A stretch of 64,000 nt of DNA from Mucilaginibacter phenanthrenivorans. Lineage in GTDB: Bacteria; Bacteroidota; Bacteroidia; Sphingobacteriales; Sphingobacteriaceae. Under the pieces are notes generated by a model, which was given only the letters and a program-made list of their open reading frames with translations, had not been told where the DNA came from and ran no database searches. How positions within the stretch are numbered: position 1 is the stretch's first letter; each line of letters starts with the position of its first letter. The stretch is from contig NZ_JAHVAP010000011.1 of NCBI RefSeq assembly GCF_024721155.1, forward strand, positions 62,001-126,000, given 5' to 3'. Shown here piece by piece: positions 34,341-43,312 of the stretch. The position numbers were made by a program, and so were the translations under genes.

Positions 34341-35729
34341 CTATTCCAAATAATCGACACAGGTGGCCTTCAAAATAAACTCAACTATTGGCGCCGGATT
34401 TGGAAAGCTATGCGGATGGTGTTTAAAGCCGGGCTTATGGATAACCAATATGGATCCGTTAAGCGCTTTTACCTTTTGCTCGAACAAAAGCGTATTCTTT
34501 TCGGGATCAACTGCCTCATCCTGCTCAGCCATCAGGTGCAGCATAGGGTAGCCGCCCTTAACAATTTGGGGTACTTTATCTATAGGGCTCGCTTTTAATG
34601 CAGCAAAGTCGCCGAGGTTTTTCAAATGAAAATCCTGTTTTAAAACTACCGAATCGGGCCAATATTTTAAATCCATCAGGGCGTTATCTGCATAAATACA
34701 GGCTACCTTATCCGGGTTAACTGCTGCCCAGTTATAAATATAGATCCCTCCCCTGCTCATTCCTTCTAGCACAGCTTTTTTACCTAAACCGGCATTGTTA
34801 AGCATCTTATAAAAGCTGTTCCAATGGCCTATGGCTTCATCGTTACCCAGCAATTCGGCAACATCACAATAAACAATGTGAAAGCCGCGCTCCAGGAGGG
34901 CGATATCCGCTTGCGGCTCATGCCCCCAAAAACGCGCCCGCCATACCCATGGATGTCCCTTTACGCTCCACTTAGGTTTTACCACCTTACAATCCCTGCC
35001 ATCAAATGCAAATTCAGCGCATGGGTAGCCATAAAAGGAACTCGTTTTAAAAGGTTGTTTTATCTTACTGAAAATATCAAATGCAGTATCTCTGGGCTGA
35101 ACAATAACATCATGTAATCTTTTAGCGGTCATCGTAGTTCCCTGCAGATCAGGATGAATGTTATCCGGCATCCATGCCTGGTGATTAACAAACATGGAAT
35201 GCATATCAATAACCTCCAGGTGCTCGTCATAGGCTACCTGCCTTACGCGGGGGATAATATCATTAACAATTACTTTATCATTGATCTGGCTGGTATCAGT
35301 TAAAAATGCCGGGATAGGCAACAGTAATACTATCCGCGGGTGCGATGGTAATTGTGCAAAAGACCGGATCATATCATGATAGTCCCGCTCATATTCATTT
35401 AAATGAACCCGGTTTATCAACTTGCTGTCGTTACCTCCAAGATCAATAAACACAACATCAGGGCGGCTTTGTAATGCCTGCTGATAGGCTTGTGTATTCC
35501 AATAGCTCAGATCACCCTTGCGCAACATGGTGGCGCTGCTCACACCAAAATTACTAACCACATAATTTTTACCCAACAACTTTTGCAGCTGCGCCGGGTA
35601 TGATTGCGTTGCCGGATCATTAAGTGTAGCGCCGTAGGTTATACTTGCTCCAATACAGGTTATCCTGGTTACAGCATTTACAGGTATGGCAATACATAAA
35701 CTTAGAATTACACTTAAAATGAGCTTCAT
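34341..35729 (-). CDS. Two-domain esterase: SGNH hydrolase fused to alpha/beta hydrolase
   Basis: A 462-residue exported protein carrying two hydrolase folds. After the signal peptide (1-19), the SGNH/GDSL domain (about 20-215) has block I as IGASITYG (Ser29), block III as GGND and block V as DNIHPD (Asp/His near residue 193). The second domain (about 220-460) is an alpha/beta hydrolase with nucleophile elbow GMSRGG (near 325), an acidic residue in AEQDEAVDP and a C-terminal KHHPHSF supplying the His. Both sites look intact, so the protein could remove two kinds of ester (for example acetyl and another acyl) from one polysaccharide. Its start overlaps the upstream DUF5703 gene by four bases, so the two are translationally coupled. 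Confidence 0.85.
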   Translation of the reverse strand: MKLILSVILSLCIAIPVNAVTRITCIGASITYGATLNDPATQSYPAQLQKLLGKNYVVSNFGVSSATMLRKGDLSYWNTQAYQQALQSRPDVVFIDLGGNDSKLINRVHLNEYERDYHDMIRSFAQLPSHPRIVLLLPIPAFLTDTSQINDKVIVNDIIPRVRQVAYDEHLEVIDMHSMFVNHQAWMPDNIHPDLQGTTMTAKRLHDVIVQPRDTAFDIFSKIKQPFKTSSFYGYPCAEFAFDGRDCKVVKPKWSVKGHPWVWRARFWGHEPQADIALLERGFHIVYCDVAELLGNDEAIGHWNSFYKMLNNAGLGKKAVLEGMSRGGIYIYNWAAVNPDKVACIYADNALMDLKYWPDSVVLKQDFHLKNLGDFAALKASPIDKVPQIVKGGYPMLHLMAEQDEAVDPEKNTLLFEQKVKALNGSILVIHKPGFKHHPHSFPNPAPIVEFILKATCVDYLE

Positions 35730-37897
35730 TTGGCTTGATTATTTTTAGTCAGATTTACAACATCAGCCATGCGGCTGGCGGGTGTCACTTTCAGGTTGAG
35801 AAGCTTTCCCTTTTCAACCTTACCTTCTACAGTTGTGTTATAAGGGGCATTAAGTTTAAAATCAGCATCCCAACCCGCGGGCCAGGCCGGTAAAAGCATT
35901 ATTTTTTTGCCATCAACCTGCATCAGCATTTGCTGCAGGCCATTTTCGCCGTTGCCGCCATTGTCTTCATCGGGCGCATAATCATTTCCCTTGTCCCAAA
36001 ATGCAGGGAATTTTAAATTAGGGTCTTTACGGGTGAGTGTATAGCTAACGTATTCTTTTGTTGTATTAGCATCACCTATCATAGCCGCCTGGATGGGATC
36101 TTGTACCCAGCAACCCTTCGAACGCTGTTTCCTGGCATTAAAAGTATTGATGGCCACCTCCAGGTTTGGTTTGCCCAAACCGTACAGGCGGAATGGATAG
36201 ATCGCGTACAATTCCGGGTTTTCGCTATTGAATGATTTCGCAGTTTGCGGACCGGTATACGGTAAAAGTACCGTTTTACCATTATTATCCGCCATCGGCA
36301 AAGGCGGCAACTCGTTATAAAACTTTTGCCAGCCGGATCTTGTTTTTTCATCAACCAGGCTTGCGGGCAATTTTAGCATCCGGCTAAGCACAGCATGTAA
36401 ACCGGCGATATCAGGTGCGGGGTTATGCACCTTCCAAAACATTTCGATAGCGTTATCAGGATCAAGCAAAAGCTTCCCTGTATCGTCACGTTTAAAATGC
36501 TGATCGAAAAACTGTAACCCGGCTGTGGCTACCGGTACCAGGGTTTTCTTGGCAAATGAAGCATTGCCGGTGTACTCATAATAGTCGAGCATCATCATAC
36601 TTAACTCCAGTATTGGGGTAAAGTAGTGGTTAGTATAGTTTTGTTTAACCTCCGGTCCCATGTAATTAAGCCCACCCCAAAACGGTGCGGTCTCGGCAAA
36701 ATAAGCGCCGCCATGGTGATAAAACTGCTGAACCTGCGCCTCATTTGCAGGCAGGATTTTAGCGTACATGTTAAACATCGGCAACATCATATCAAAATCG
36801 CCGGCCATAAGTCGCGGCCAATACATGGCGCGGGTGTTCTGGAACCAGTACTGCCCGCCCCAGGCTCTGAAATCGGCATTTTCATTTTTTGCAGGATTAT
36901 CGATTACAAAAATGGACCCGTTGAATTTAATTGGATATGCACCCCGCCCTGCACACGCTGTAACAAAGCGTTGTAACAGGTAGCCTTGGGTAACTCGTTT
37001 TGCCTGTTCATCGCCAGATACAAATACGCGGCTGCGTCGCCAGAATTGTCGCCACCATTGCTGATGCGCAAGGCGGGTTTGTTCCAGTTTGATTTTTTCA
37101 ATTTTATTAACCCGTGGTTCCAATTTTGAGAGCCACTCCTTCCCGTTTGCTGAAACTTTGGTTAAGGGATAAATAGAAATCAGCTGTGAGGTAACGCCCT
37201 TAACTGATTGCAATGTTGATTTATCCTTATTCACCAATCCACCGCCCTTTATAATTGCACCGAAAGTGAGGTTTGCCAAGTGGGGATCTGCGGTAGAAGC
37301 ATTATGATGATACCAGGCTATCTGTGCTTTTTGATTGGCCAATATTGTATCCTCTAAACCTGCCCGCCAATTTTCAAGTTTTACGCTTATTTTTTTTGCA
37401 TTTGCGCTTTTGGTTTCCACACGAATGACGGGATGATTAGCGTCGACCCAAACACGAAAACTAACTGCATCGAGTCCCTCCCCCTCCTGTACTTTTATTT
37501 CGCCATTGCTGAGTTTGAGTTCTTGTTTAAAGACAGTGCTTGTAATCAACGGATTTTTATCTACCGAAATCCGCACCGCACCCAGCTTCATCAGGATGCC
37601 GCCTTGTTTCATCCAAGGGTCTTTCTGCGATTCAGGTTCACCGCCCCAGGCATCGGTTTTACTTATGTAGAAAACCAGGTCGCCATTTTTCTCAACCCAA
37701 ACATTAAGGCCGATATCGCCATTTCCCAAAGGCATGGATTGTGCTGAGCTAGGGCCGGGAGTATCCCAGGTTACATTATATGCGTCAAGGGGGGTATTGG
37801 ATTGAAGTTTTGGCTTGACAGACTGCTGCGCGTAGCCCGAAGATGCTACTATTAAAAGCAACAGAAAGCCTGATAATTGGAAGTTTTTTCTTTTCAT
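35726..37897 (-). CDS. DUF5703-containing predicted glycoside hydrolase
   Basis: A 723-residue exported protein (signal peptide 1-23, ending GYAQ). The N-terminal beta-sandwich starts NVTWDTPGPSSAQSMPLGNG and DIGLNVWVEKNGDLVFYISK, which I recognise as DUF5703. The C-terminal two-thirds is a helical barrel with AWGGQYWFQNTRAMYWPRL, FHRD-like acidic and aromatic clusters, and TFNARKQRSKGCWVQDP, similar in outline to (alpha/alpha)6 barrel hydrolases such as GH95/GH65. Substrate unknown; context suggests a side-chain-removing enzyme for the same glycan as its neighbours. It is the first gene of the minus half and overlaps the esterase gene by ATGA. Confidence 0.75.
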   Translation of the reverse strand: MKRKNFQLSGFLLLLIVASSGYAQQSVKPKLQSNTPLDAYNVTWDTPGPSSAQSMPLGNGDIGLNVWVEKNGDLVFYISKTDAWGGEPESQKDPWMKQGGILMKLGAVRISVDKNPLITSTVFKQELKLSNGEIKVQEGEGLDAVSFRVWVDANHPVIRVETKSANAKKISVKLENWRAGLEDTILANQKAQIAWYHHNASTADPHLANLTFGAIIKGGGLVNKDKSTLQSVKGVTSQLISIYPLTKVSANGKEWLSKLEPRVNKIEKIKLEQTRLAHQQWWRQFWRRSRVFVSGDEQAKRVTQGYLLQRFVTACAGRGAYPIKFNGSIFVIDNPAKNENADFRAWGGQYWFQNTRAMYWPRLMAGDFDMMLPMFNMYAKILPANEAQVQQFYHHGGAYFAETAPFWGGLNYMGPEVKQNYTNHYFTPILELSMMMLDYYEYTGNASFAKKTLVPVATAGLQFFDQHFKRDDTGKLLLDPDNAIEMFWKVHNPAPDIAGLHAVLSRMLKLPASLVDEKTRSGWQKFYNELPPLPMADNNGKTVLLPYTGPQTAKSFNSENPELYAIYPFRLYGLGKPNLEVAINTFNARKQRSKGCWVQDPIQAAMIGDANTTKEYVSYTLTRKDPNLKFPAFWDKGNDYAPDEDNGGNGENGLQQMLMQVDGKKIMLLPAWPAGWDADFKLNAPYNTTVEGKVEKGKLLNLKVTPASRMADVVNLTKNNQAK

Positions 37898-38212
37898 TTA
37901 GTTTATGCAGATGGTTGTTCGAATGTAGCGATACCATCTATTGGTAGCACAAATAAACCCACTTTGCTTAATAATTCATTAAAAAATAGTTAACCAAAGC
38001 ATTGTCAAAAATATTAAATGGTACTGTTCGAATAATCTAAAGCGTATACACAAAAAGCCATCCTATTGAGATGGCTTTTTATCAGATGTTAGCAGGTTCG
38101 GCGTTTAACCACCCGCCAGTTATTTTGTGAGCTCGTTTTCGTACAACACTTCGCCTTTGCAATTCAGTATCCCCAGCAAAAACACTCCGTTTAATATTAT
38201 TTTAGTTATGAA
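37898..38212. other. Intergenic region holding a terminator and an orphan coding-like tail
   Basis: This holds the DUF5703 promoter region on the right-reading minus strand, a strong terminator (38052-38080) and, directly after the stop of the YVTN gene, 30 in-frame sense codons ending at a TAA (38120-38122): ITKIILNGVFLLGILNCKGE and so on. The tail looks coding-like but has no good start; it may be a remnant. Confidence 0.4.
38052..38080 (-). terminator. Intrinsic terminator of the YVTN/phosphoesterase/TonB-receptor operon
   Basis: AAAAAGCCATC (38052-38062) pairs perfectly with GATGGCTTTTT (38070-38080) around a 7-base loop. A-tract and T-tract on opposite arms make it potentially bidirectional. 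It lies 133 bp past the stop of the minus-strand operon. Confidence 0.85.
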
Positions 38213-39223
38213 TTACTCCGGCTTGTAAACCAATAATTTAAAAGTTCCGGCAATTTGAGTTTTGGTTCCCTTTTGAAAGTCGGCAACCGGGAAATACAGC
38301 TTATGGGTTGATTGATCCATCGCCATAGTTTTTGCGCGATATTGGGTAGTTAAAGTTTGCAGCAGACTATAAGTGTCAGGGGTATCTTGTTTAAATATAC
38401 TGGCAGTACCGTCACCGTTCGAAGCTATAACTATTTTATTTGCCGCATCGTAAATTACAGCATCAACCCCAGCTCCAATTGGTAAGGTTTGTACAACCTT
38501 GCCGGTGTTGATATCAACCACACTCATACCCTTATTTTCACGGCAAACCGTAAATAAGCGATTGTTCTTTTTGTCGAGTGCCAAGCCTGTTGGCCCCCCG
38601 CAAGGTGTAAGCGGGTAATTTTTAATCACTTTCATAGCCTTAGAATCAATCACATTCAGGCTGCTCTTATCTTCCAGGTTGTTATAAACTAAGCCGTTCC
38701 CGTCCGCAACCGCAAATTCCGGGGCTCCTCCTAATTCTATTTTATTTACTTGTTTCAATTCCCTCGGATCAACAATTACAACTGCATGGCCATCTCCTTC
38801 AAAAACAAAGATCTTTTTAGAAAACGGATCATAGATAATGCCGTCAGCATCTGTTCCCGTTATTGGTATTGTTTTAATCACCTTTAAAGTTTTAATGTCA
38901 AAGGCCACAGCGGCGTTTCCCTTACCGTCGCTGATAAAACCGCGGTTAAGATCATTAACAACCGCAATGCCGTGAACGCCCTTCATGCCGCTGATGGTGC
39001 CAATAACCTTTTCGGTTTGCAGATCAACCACGTTAACTGCGGTACCATGCGATGCGTAAAGCACATGATTTACCTGGTCGATAAAGGCATAATCGTAGCC
39101 GCCCTCGCCGGGCAGCGGAATAGTTTTATCTATTACATATTGGTTGCCCTGGGCCAATAGCTTAACAGCAGTTAAGCTTAACAAGGCAATAATACCCGTC
39201 AATGCAAAAAAAGTCTTTTTCAT
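38213..39223 (-). CDS. YncE-like YVTN beta-propeller protein
   Basis: A 336-residue exported protein (signal peptide 1-25, ending LLAQG) forming a seven-bladed propeller of YVTN/YncE type. Repeating units such as HVLYASHGTAVNVVDLQTEK, KVIGTISGMKGVHGIAVV, IFVFEGDGHAVVIVDPRE and NKIVIASNGDGTASIF are visible. Such proteins bind ligands or act as scaffolds in the periplasm or at the surface. It is the last gene of an operon with a TonB-dependent receptor, a beta-helix lipoprotein and a larger YncE/phosphoesterase fusion, so it may pass a ligand to the receptor. It has no catalytic motif. The stop is followed in frame by an orphan coding-like tail (see 37898-38212). Confidence 0.86.
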   Translation of the reverse strand: MKKTFFALTGIIALLSLTAVKLLAQGNQYVIDKTIPLPGEGGYDYAFIDQVNHVLYASHGTAVNVVDLQTEKVIGTISGMKGVHGIAVVNDLNRGFISDGKGNAAVAFDIKTLKVIKTIPITGTDADGIIYDPFSKKIFVFEGDGHAVVIVDPRELKQVNKIELGGAPEFAVADGNGLVYNNLEDKSSLNVIDSKAMKVIKNYPLTPCGGPTGLALDKKNNRLFTVCRENKGMSVVDINTGKVVQTLPIGAGVDAVIYDAANKIVIASNGDGTASIFKQDTPDTYSLLQTLTTQYRAKTMAMDQSTHKLYFPVADFQKGTKTQIAGTFKLLVYKPE

Positions 39224-39272
39224 GTGTTTATAAATTTAGTAGTGTGTTATTTAAAGTGGTTTTATAATTAGT

Positions 39273-41990
39273 TTAGTCATCAGTATCCTTACCAGCCAAA
39301 TTAGCCGGATACTTCTTTTTCCCTTTTGCGGCAAACCAGAGGATCCGGTTCATTACATCATCATTGCCGCCATCTATATGGTCATATTCGGGCCTTAATG
39401 AAAGCTTGGCATAATGTAAGGCTGCCCCCTTTAGTGATGATAATTTGGGGTTAACGTCATTAATCGGAACCCGATTATTTAAGGCGCTGTAGGTTTGGGC
39501 GGATGGTTTATTGGTGAAACAACTAAACATCGGCAATGCTGTAGCATCCATAATGTTCATAGGCGGGATCCCCAATATTTGTTCAATTGACCGAACAACG
39601 CAGGTTTGGTTATAATTAGTACTTACATTTCTTTTTAATACACTGTACGGACTTATTATAAAGCCTGTAGTGCGATAAGCCGAAACATGGTCCCAACCAG
39701 CCTGCGAGTCGTCCTCGGTAACAAAGATCACTGTGTTTTTCCAGAAACGGCTTTTGCTGACGGCTTCAACAATACGGCCAAGCGCAAGGTCATTATCAGC
39801 TACCATCGCATTTGGGCTTGGAAAACCAGGCCGGGTGCCCACTGTATGATCGGCGGATAAGGCCATCACCATTAATTGCGGCAACTGATCCCCTGGCTTA
39901 TCTTCATATTCCTTCAGCTCATTAATAAACGCACTTGCCCGCACTTGCTCCGTAATGCGGTGCTCGTCGGATCCCGGAAAGTTTTGCGAAAGCATTGGGC
40001 GCACCCTTGATATGGTGCTGGTGTTGGTAAAACTAAACGGCTTGCCTGCTTTGTAATTATTGTAAATATCCGTCCATGTTAATTTATCATCAAAGTGTGG
40101 TATACAGGCTTCTCCATAAATCCTCACCGTCTTGCCATGATCGGCAGCATTGTTCCATATAAAGCCATTGCTGTCATAAACCAGCGCGTCTTCCTGTACG
40201 TGCGGGTAACTGCGGAACCATGCCCTCACACTCTTTTCAACATAATCAGTAACCATGGCGGCATCGGTCCATTGGTGCCCTTCGGCCGAACATTTACCTG
40301 AGGCATAATAGTTATCAAGCAACAAAAAGTTGCGGGCTAAGCTATGTTGGTTTGGCGTAATACTGTCGCCATAAATACAAAGCGATTTCATGCCGTTGCC
40401 TTCGGGCATATCACCTAAAACCTGATCGTAAGTGCGGTTTTCCTTTATAATATAAAGTACGTGATTAAATACCGACGGCTCCCCTATCCGTTCGGGCATT
40501 GGTTTTGGCGCAATGTTTTTACGCGGCAGTAATTGTGCAATCTCCTGCCTGAAGGTTAGATTTAGTTTTTTTACCCGGTCGGTATATTCCTGTAATCCTT
40601 TACCATCCGGTATTTGAATAATAGAAACTGTTGCCTTTTGATGGTGTGAGTTATAGGCGTCAACATCGCCTTTAAAAGACTCATCACCCTTTTTAAGCTC
40701 TTTACTGCTAACCCGCGATCCTTCGCCTTCCAAATTGGTAACAAAAAGGGTATTGCCGTCCAACGCTAAACCACCAGGATAGGCTTCGGTTGGGATAAAT
40801 CCTTGCACCTCGCTTTTCCCAAAACCTTTTGCCGCTGCTTTTGATCCTAATTTTACAACAGCTACCGCATTATCAAGACCGTTGGCAACATACAATGTTG
40901 TTCCTGTATTATTAATTGCCAGCGCATTTGGTGTATCGCCAATAAAGCTTTTTTTGCCCGGCATCAGTTTAACAGAAATGGCATCAACGTTTTGCAGGCT
41001 GCCGGTTGAAATAACCGAAACCATATCGCTATTGCCATTGGCTACATATACAAATTGTTCGTCCGCACTGTTTATAATGGCGTTGGGATGCAGTCCCACC
41101 GGTATTTCTTTAATCACCCAACCATCCAAACCATAAACAGACACCGTTCCTGATGCGGTAGCGCCGGTTTTTGGATCAATATATGTGCTGCCATAAGGCA
41201 CACCAGCGGTTTCGCGGGTTAAAGTGTCTTTGGGTTGCTTGCCGGCCCAATTGGTTACAAAAATTTTGTCTTTAACTATGGTTATCCCATATGGCGCAAC
41301 ACCTGTTTGCTTTGTCCAAACTGTTTTACCATCGCTAAGGTTAATCTTAACCAGCTGGTTATTACCATTTAAAACAACATATAAATAATCGATGCCGTGT
41401 TCATTATTTATTGCAACTTCGTTTGGCAGGGCCAGCGGGGCCGGGCTTTCCGGTTTAAATTCAAAAGCGTTTATGATGTTCAATTTTTCGCCATTCAGCG
41501 CCGCCTGGAACACGTATGAATGAGACTGACGCCCTTTTGCTATTGCCGCGCTCCAAAAAATATAAGTCTTTTGATCTGATTTTAAAACTTTCAGCCCTGA
41601 GTAGGTGCTCATTAACCCGCTGTACTTAGCATCGCTGTTATAAGCCCATCGTGCGGCTACCTTTTGTTTTACCGTATCTATTATAGCAATACCAAACCTG
41701 TCTTCTACAGCTATTGATGTTGTCCCGGGAATCAGTTTAACATCCATGCTATGGTTTTCATCAGCAGGATCACCAAATGTTATTACTTTACCAACCGGGT
41801 CTATTACCCTGTTATATGGCATTAATACCGGCAAAATTTTATTATTCAGGGTGCTGTCGTCATAAGCGCTATGCATGTTTAGCTGTTCGTTATCCGTATC
41901 AGCCTTATTGTTTTTGGCAGTATGGCAGGCAGCTAATGCCATAATGTTTAATGCGATAAAAAAGAAGGGAAGTTTTGTGCTTTTATACAT
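39273..41990 (-). CDS. Fusion of YncE-like propeller and phosphoesterase domain (lipoprotein)
   Basis: About 905 residues from ATG 41990 (a TTG six bases upstream is the alternative). The lipobox gives Cys22 (LAAC). The first half (about 60-480) is a YncE-type propeller (NEVAINNEHGIDYLYVVLNG, NAIINSADEQFVYVANGNSD, GTTLYVANGLDNAVAVVKL). The second half (about 510-880) is a phosphoesterase/phospholipase C-like domain of the alkaline-phosphatase superfamily: LYIIKENRTYDQVLGDM, SAEGHQWTDAAMVTDY, MALSADHTVGTRPG and FVTEDDSQAGWDHV supply the metal ligands. It likely cleaves a phosphate ester outside the cell. It is the third gene in the TonB-receptor operon, 50 bp before the second propeller gene. 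Confidence 0.88.
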   Translation of the reverse strand: MYKSTKLPFFFIALNIMALAACHTAKNNKADTDNEQLNMHSAYDDSTLNNKILPVLMPYNRVIDPVGKVITFGDPADENHSMDVKLIPGTTSIAVEDRFGIAIIDTVKQKVAARWAYNSDAKYSGLMSTYSGLKVLKSDQKTYIFWSAAIAKGRQSHSYVFQAALNGEKLNIINAFEFKPESPAPLALPNEVAINNEHGIDYLYVVLNGNNQLVKINLSDGKTVWTKQTGVAPYGITIVKDKIFVTNWAGKQPKDTLTRETAGVPYGSTYIDPKTGATASGTVSVYGLDGWVIKEIPVGLHPNAIINSADEQFVYVANGNSDMVSVISTGSLQNVDAISVKLMPGKKSFIGDTPNALAINNTGTTLYVANGLDNAVAVVKLGSKAAAKGFGKSEVQGFIPTEAYPGGLALDGNTLFVTNLEGEGSRVSSKELKKGDESFKGDVDAYNSHHQKATVSIIQIPDGKGLQEYTDRVKKLNLTFRQEIAQLLPRKNIAPKPMPERIGEPSVFNHVLYIIKENRTYDQVLGDMPEGNGMKSLCIYGDSITPNQHSLARNFLLLDNYYASGKCSAEGHQWTDAAMVTDYVEKSVRAWFRSYPHVQEDALVYDSNGFIWNNAADHGKTVRIYGEACIPHFDDKLTWTDIYNNYKAGKPFSFTNTSTISRVRPMLSQNFPGSDEHRITEQVRASAFINELKEYEDKPGDQLPQLMVMALSADHTVGTRPGFPSPNAMVADNDLALGRIVEAVSKSRFWKNTVIFVTEDDSQAGWDHVSAYRTTGFIISPYSVLKRNVSTNYNQTCVVRSIEQILGIPPMNIMDATALPMFSCFTNKPSAQTYSALNNRVPINDVNPKLSSLKGAALHYAKLSLRPEYDHIDGGNDDVMNRILWFAAKGKKKYPANLAGKDTDD

Positions 41991-42090
41991 GGGCAATAAT
42001 TATTTGCCAAATATATGCTTCATCATTAAACTGCTTGTTAATAATGAAGCATATTCAGGTAACAATTAAATGTTATTTATTTGCTGATGC

Positions 42091-43299
42091 TCAATGTTGA
42101 TTACCTTTTCCGTCGGTAGTGTAAGCGCCGATATCCTGGTTATATTTGGCATTTCCGGTACCAAAAGCCGGCGATCCGCTTTGCAACCTGAAGTTATTAG
42201 TATTTGGAAAGCCATTGGGTGCAGCAACGGTACCGTCGAACTGGACAAAAAGCGGATCATAGTTACCTATTTTTGTCGAAATAAGATCGGTAGGCTGTGG
42301 TTTACCTAACCCTGATGCGGGGTAAAAGTTACTCCTGATATCAATTTTCAAATTAGGATCCACCAAATCTGCATAGGTATCAACGGTAGCATAAAAAAGG
42401 TTATTTCCATAGGTGGTATGCACCAGGTCGCCATCGTCAAATAACTCTATCCCATGATAATCATTAACGAAAATGTTATTATAGATGTGCCCAATTGCGT
42501 TCACACCTACCGAAACACCGCGGCCGGGCTCGGCAGAACCTCTTCTCCATCCATTAGAAACAAGGGTATTGTTATAAACATAAACTTCAGTTTGCGGAAA
42601 TGGGATACTTGAGCTTGTCTCCAGCTTTATACCTGATCCTGCCTGGCTAAACACTACGTTATAGGCAACGGTACCCGTTACACCTGTTTTAAGGTTGATC
42701 CCTTCGCCATCGGTACTACCTGATGAACTGATGGTATTTCTTAAAATTGTCACTTTGGCGCCATTACCCAGCGCCATCAAGTCGTCCTGGCCGTTGGTAA
42801 ACCATGAGTCCTCAATATCAACATTAATTGCCTTTTTTACCTTCAGTGTTCCCCTTGCGCTACCTGATTTGTCAGGACCGCCTGTGTTATCTACATGCGT
42901 CCACTTTATGGTAATTGCCTGGGCCGTATCACATTGAAAACCGCCCCAGGTACCCGGTTTGTTGCTGTCTGAATTAAAATAAACCGGCTGATCCTTTGTA
43001 CCTATTAGCTGCAGCACGCCTTGTACAGTTATCTGTGCGTTGTTTTTAACCATTACAATTGCGCCAGGCTGCGATGACAAGGTATCACCCTTCTTTACGG
43101 TAAGGTCTGCAGTCACGGTATAGGTTTTACCGCTTAACAAGGTACCCTTTACAAACCCGCTGATATTGCCGGCAGCAAGCGGATTTGCTGTGGGGATCTT
43201 TATTTTATCGAACGTGGTAAGTTCACCCTTCTTACAGGAATTGAGTGTCAGCGCTAACAACGAACCCGCTAATAGTATATAAATATATTTTGCTTTCAT
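42091..43299 (-). CDS. Right-handed beta-helix lipoprotein
   Basis: A 402-residue lipoprotein (lipobox LNSC, Cys22). The mature protein has the regular short-strand pattern of a parallel beta-helix: KKAINVDIEDSWFTNGQDDL, VTILRNTISSSGSTDGEG, TEVYVYNNTLVSNG and GHIYNNIFVNDYHGIELF. Such folds are typical of polysaccharide lyases and surface adhesins, but no catalytic set is obvious. It is encoded 13 bp downstream of the TonB-dependent receptor and probably serves as its surface partner in place of SusD. Ligand unknown. Confidence 0.85.
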   Translation of the reverse strand: MKAKYIYILLAGSLLALTLNSCKKGELTTFDKIKIPTANPLAAGNISGFVKGTLLSGKTYTVTADLTVKKGDTLSSQPGAIVMVKNNAQITVQGVLQLIGTKDQPVYFNSDSNKPGTWGGFQCDTAQAITIKWTHVDNTGGPDKSGSARGTLKVKKAINVDIEDSWFTNGQDDLMALGNGAKVTILRNTISSSGSTDGEGINLKTGVTGTVAYNVVFSQAGSGIKLETSSSIPFPQTEVYVYNNTLVSNGWRRGSAEPGRGVSVGVNAIGHIYNNIFVNDYHGIELFDDGDLVHTTYGNNLFYATVDTYADLVDPNLKIDIRSNFYPASGLGKPQPTDLISTKIGNYDPLFVQFDGTVAAPNGFPNTNNFRLQSGSPAFGTGNAKYNQDIGAYTTDGKGNQH

Positions 43300-43312
43300 C
43301 TTTTTAAATTTA

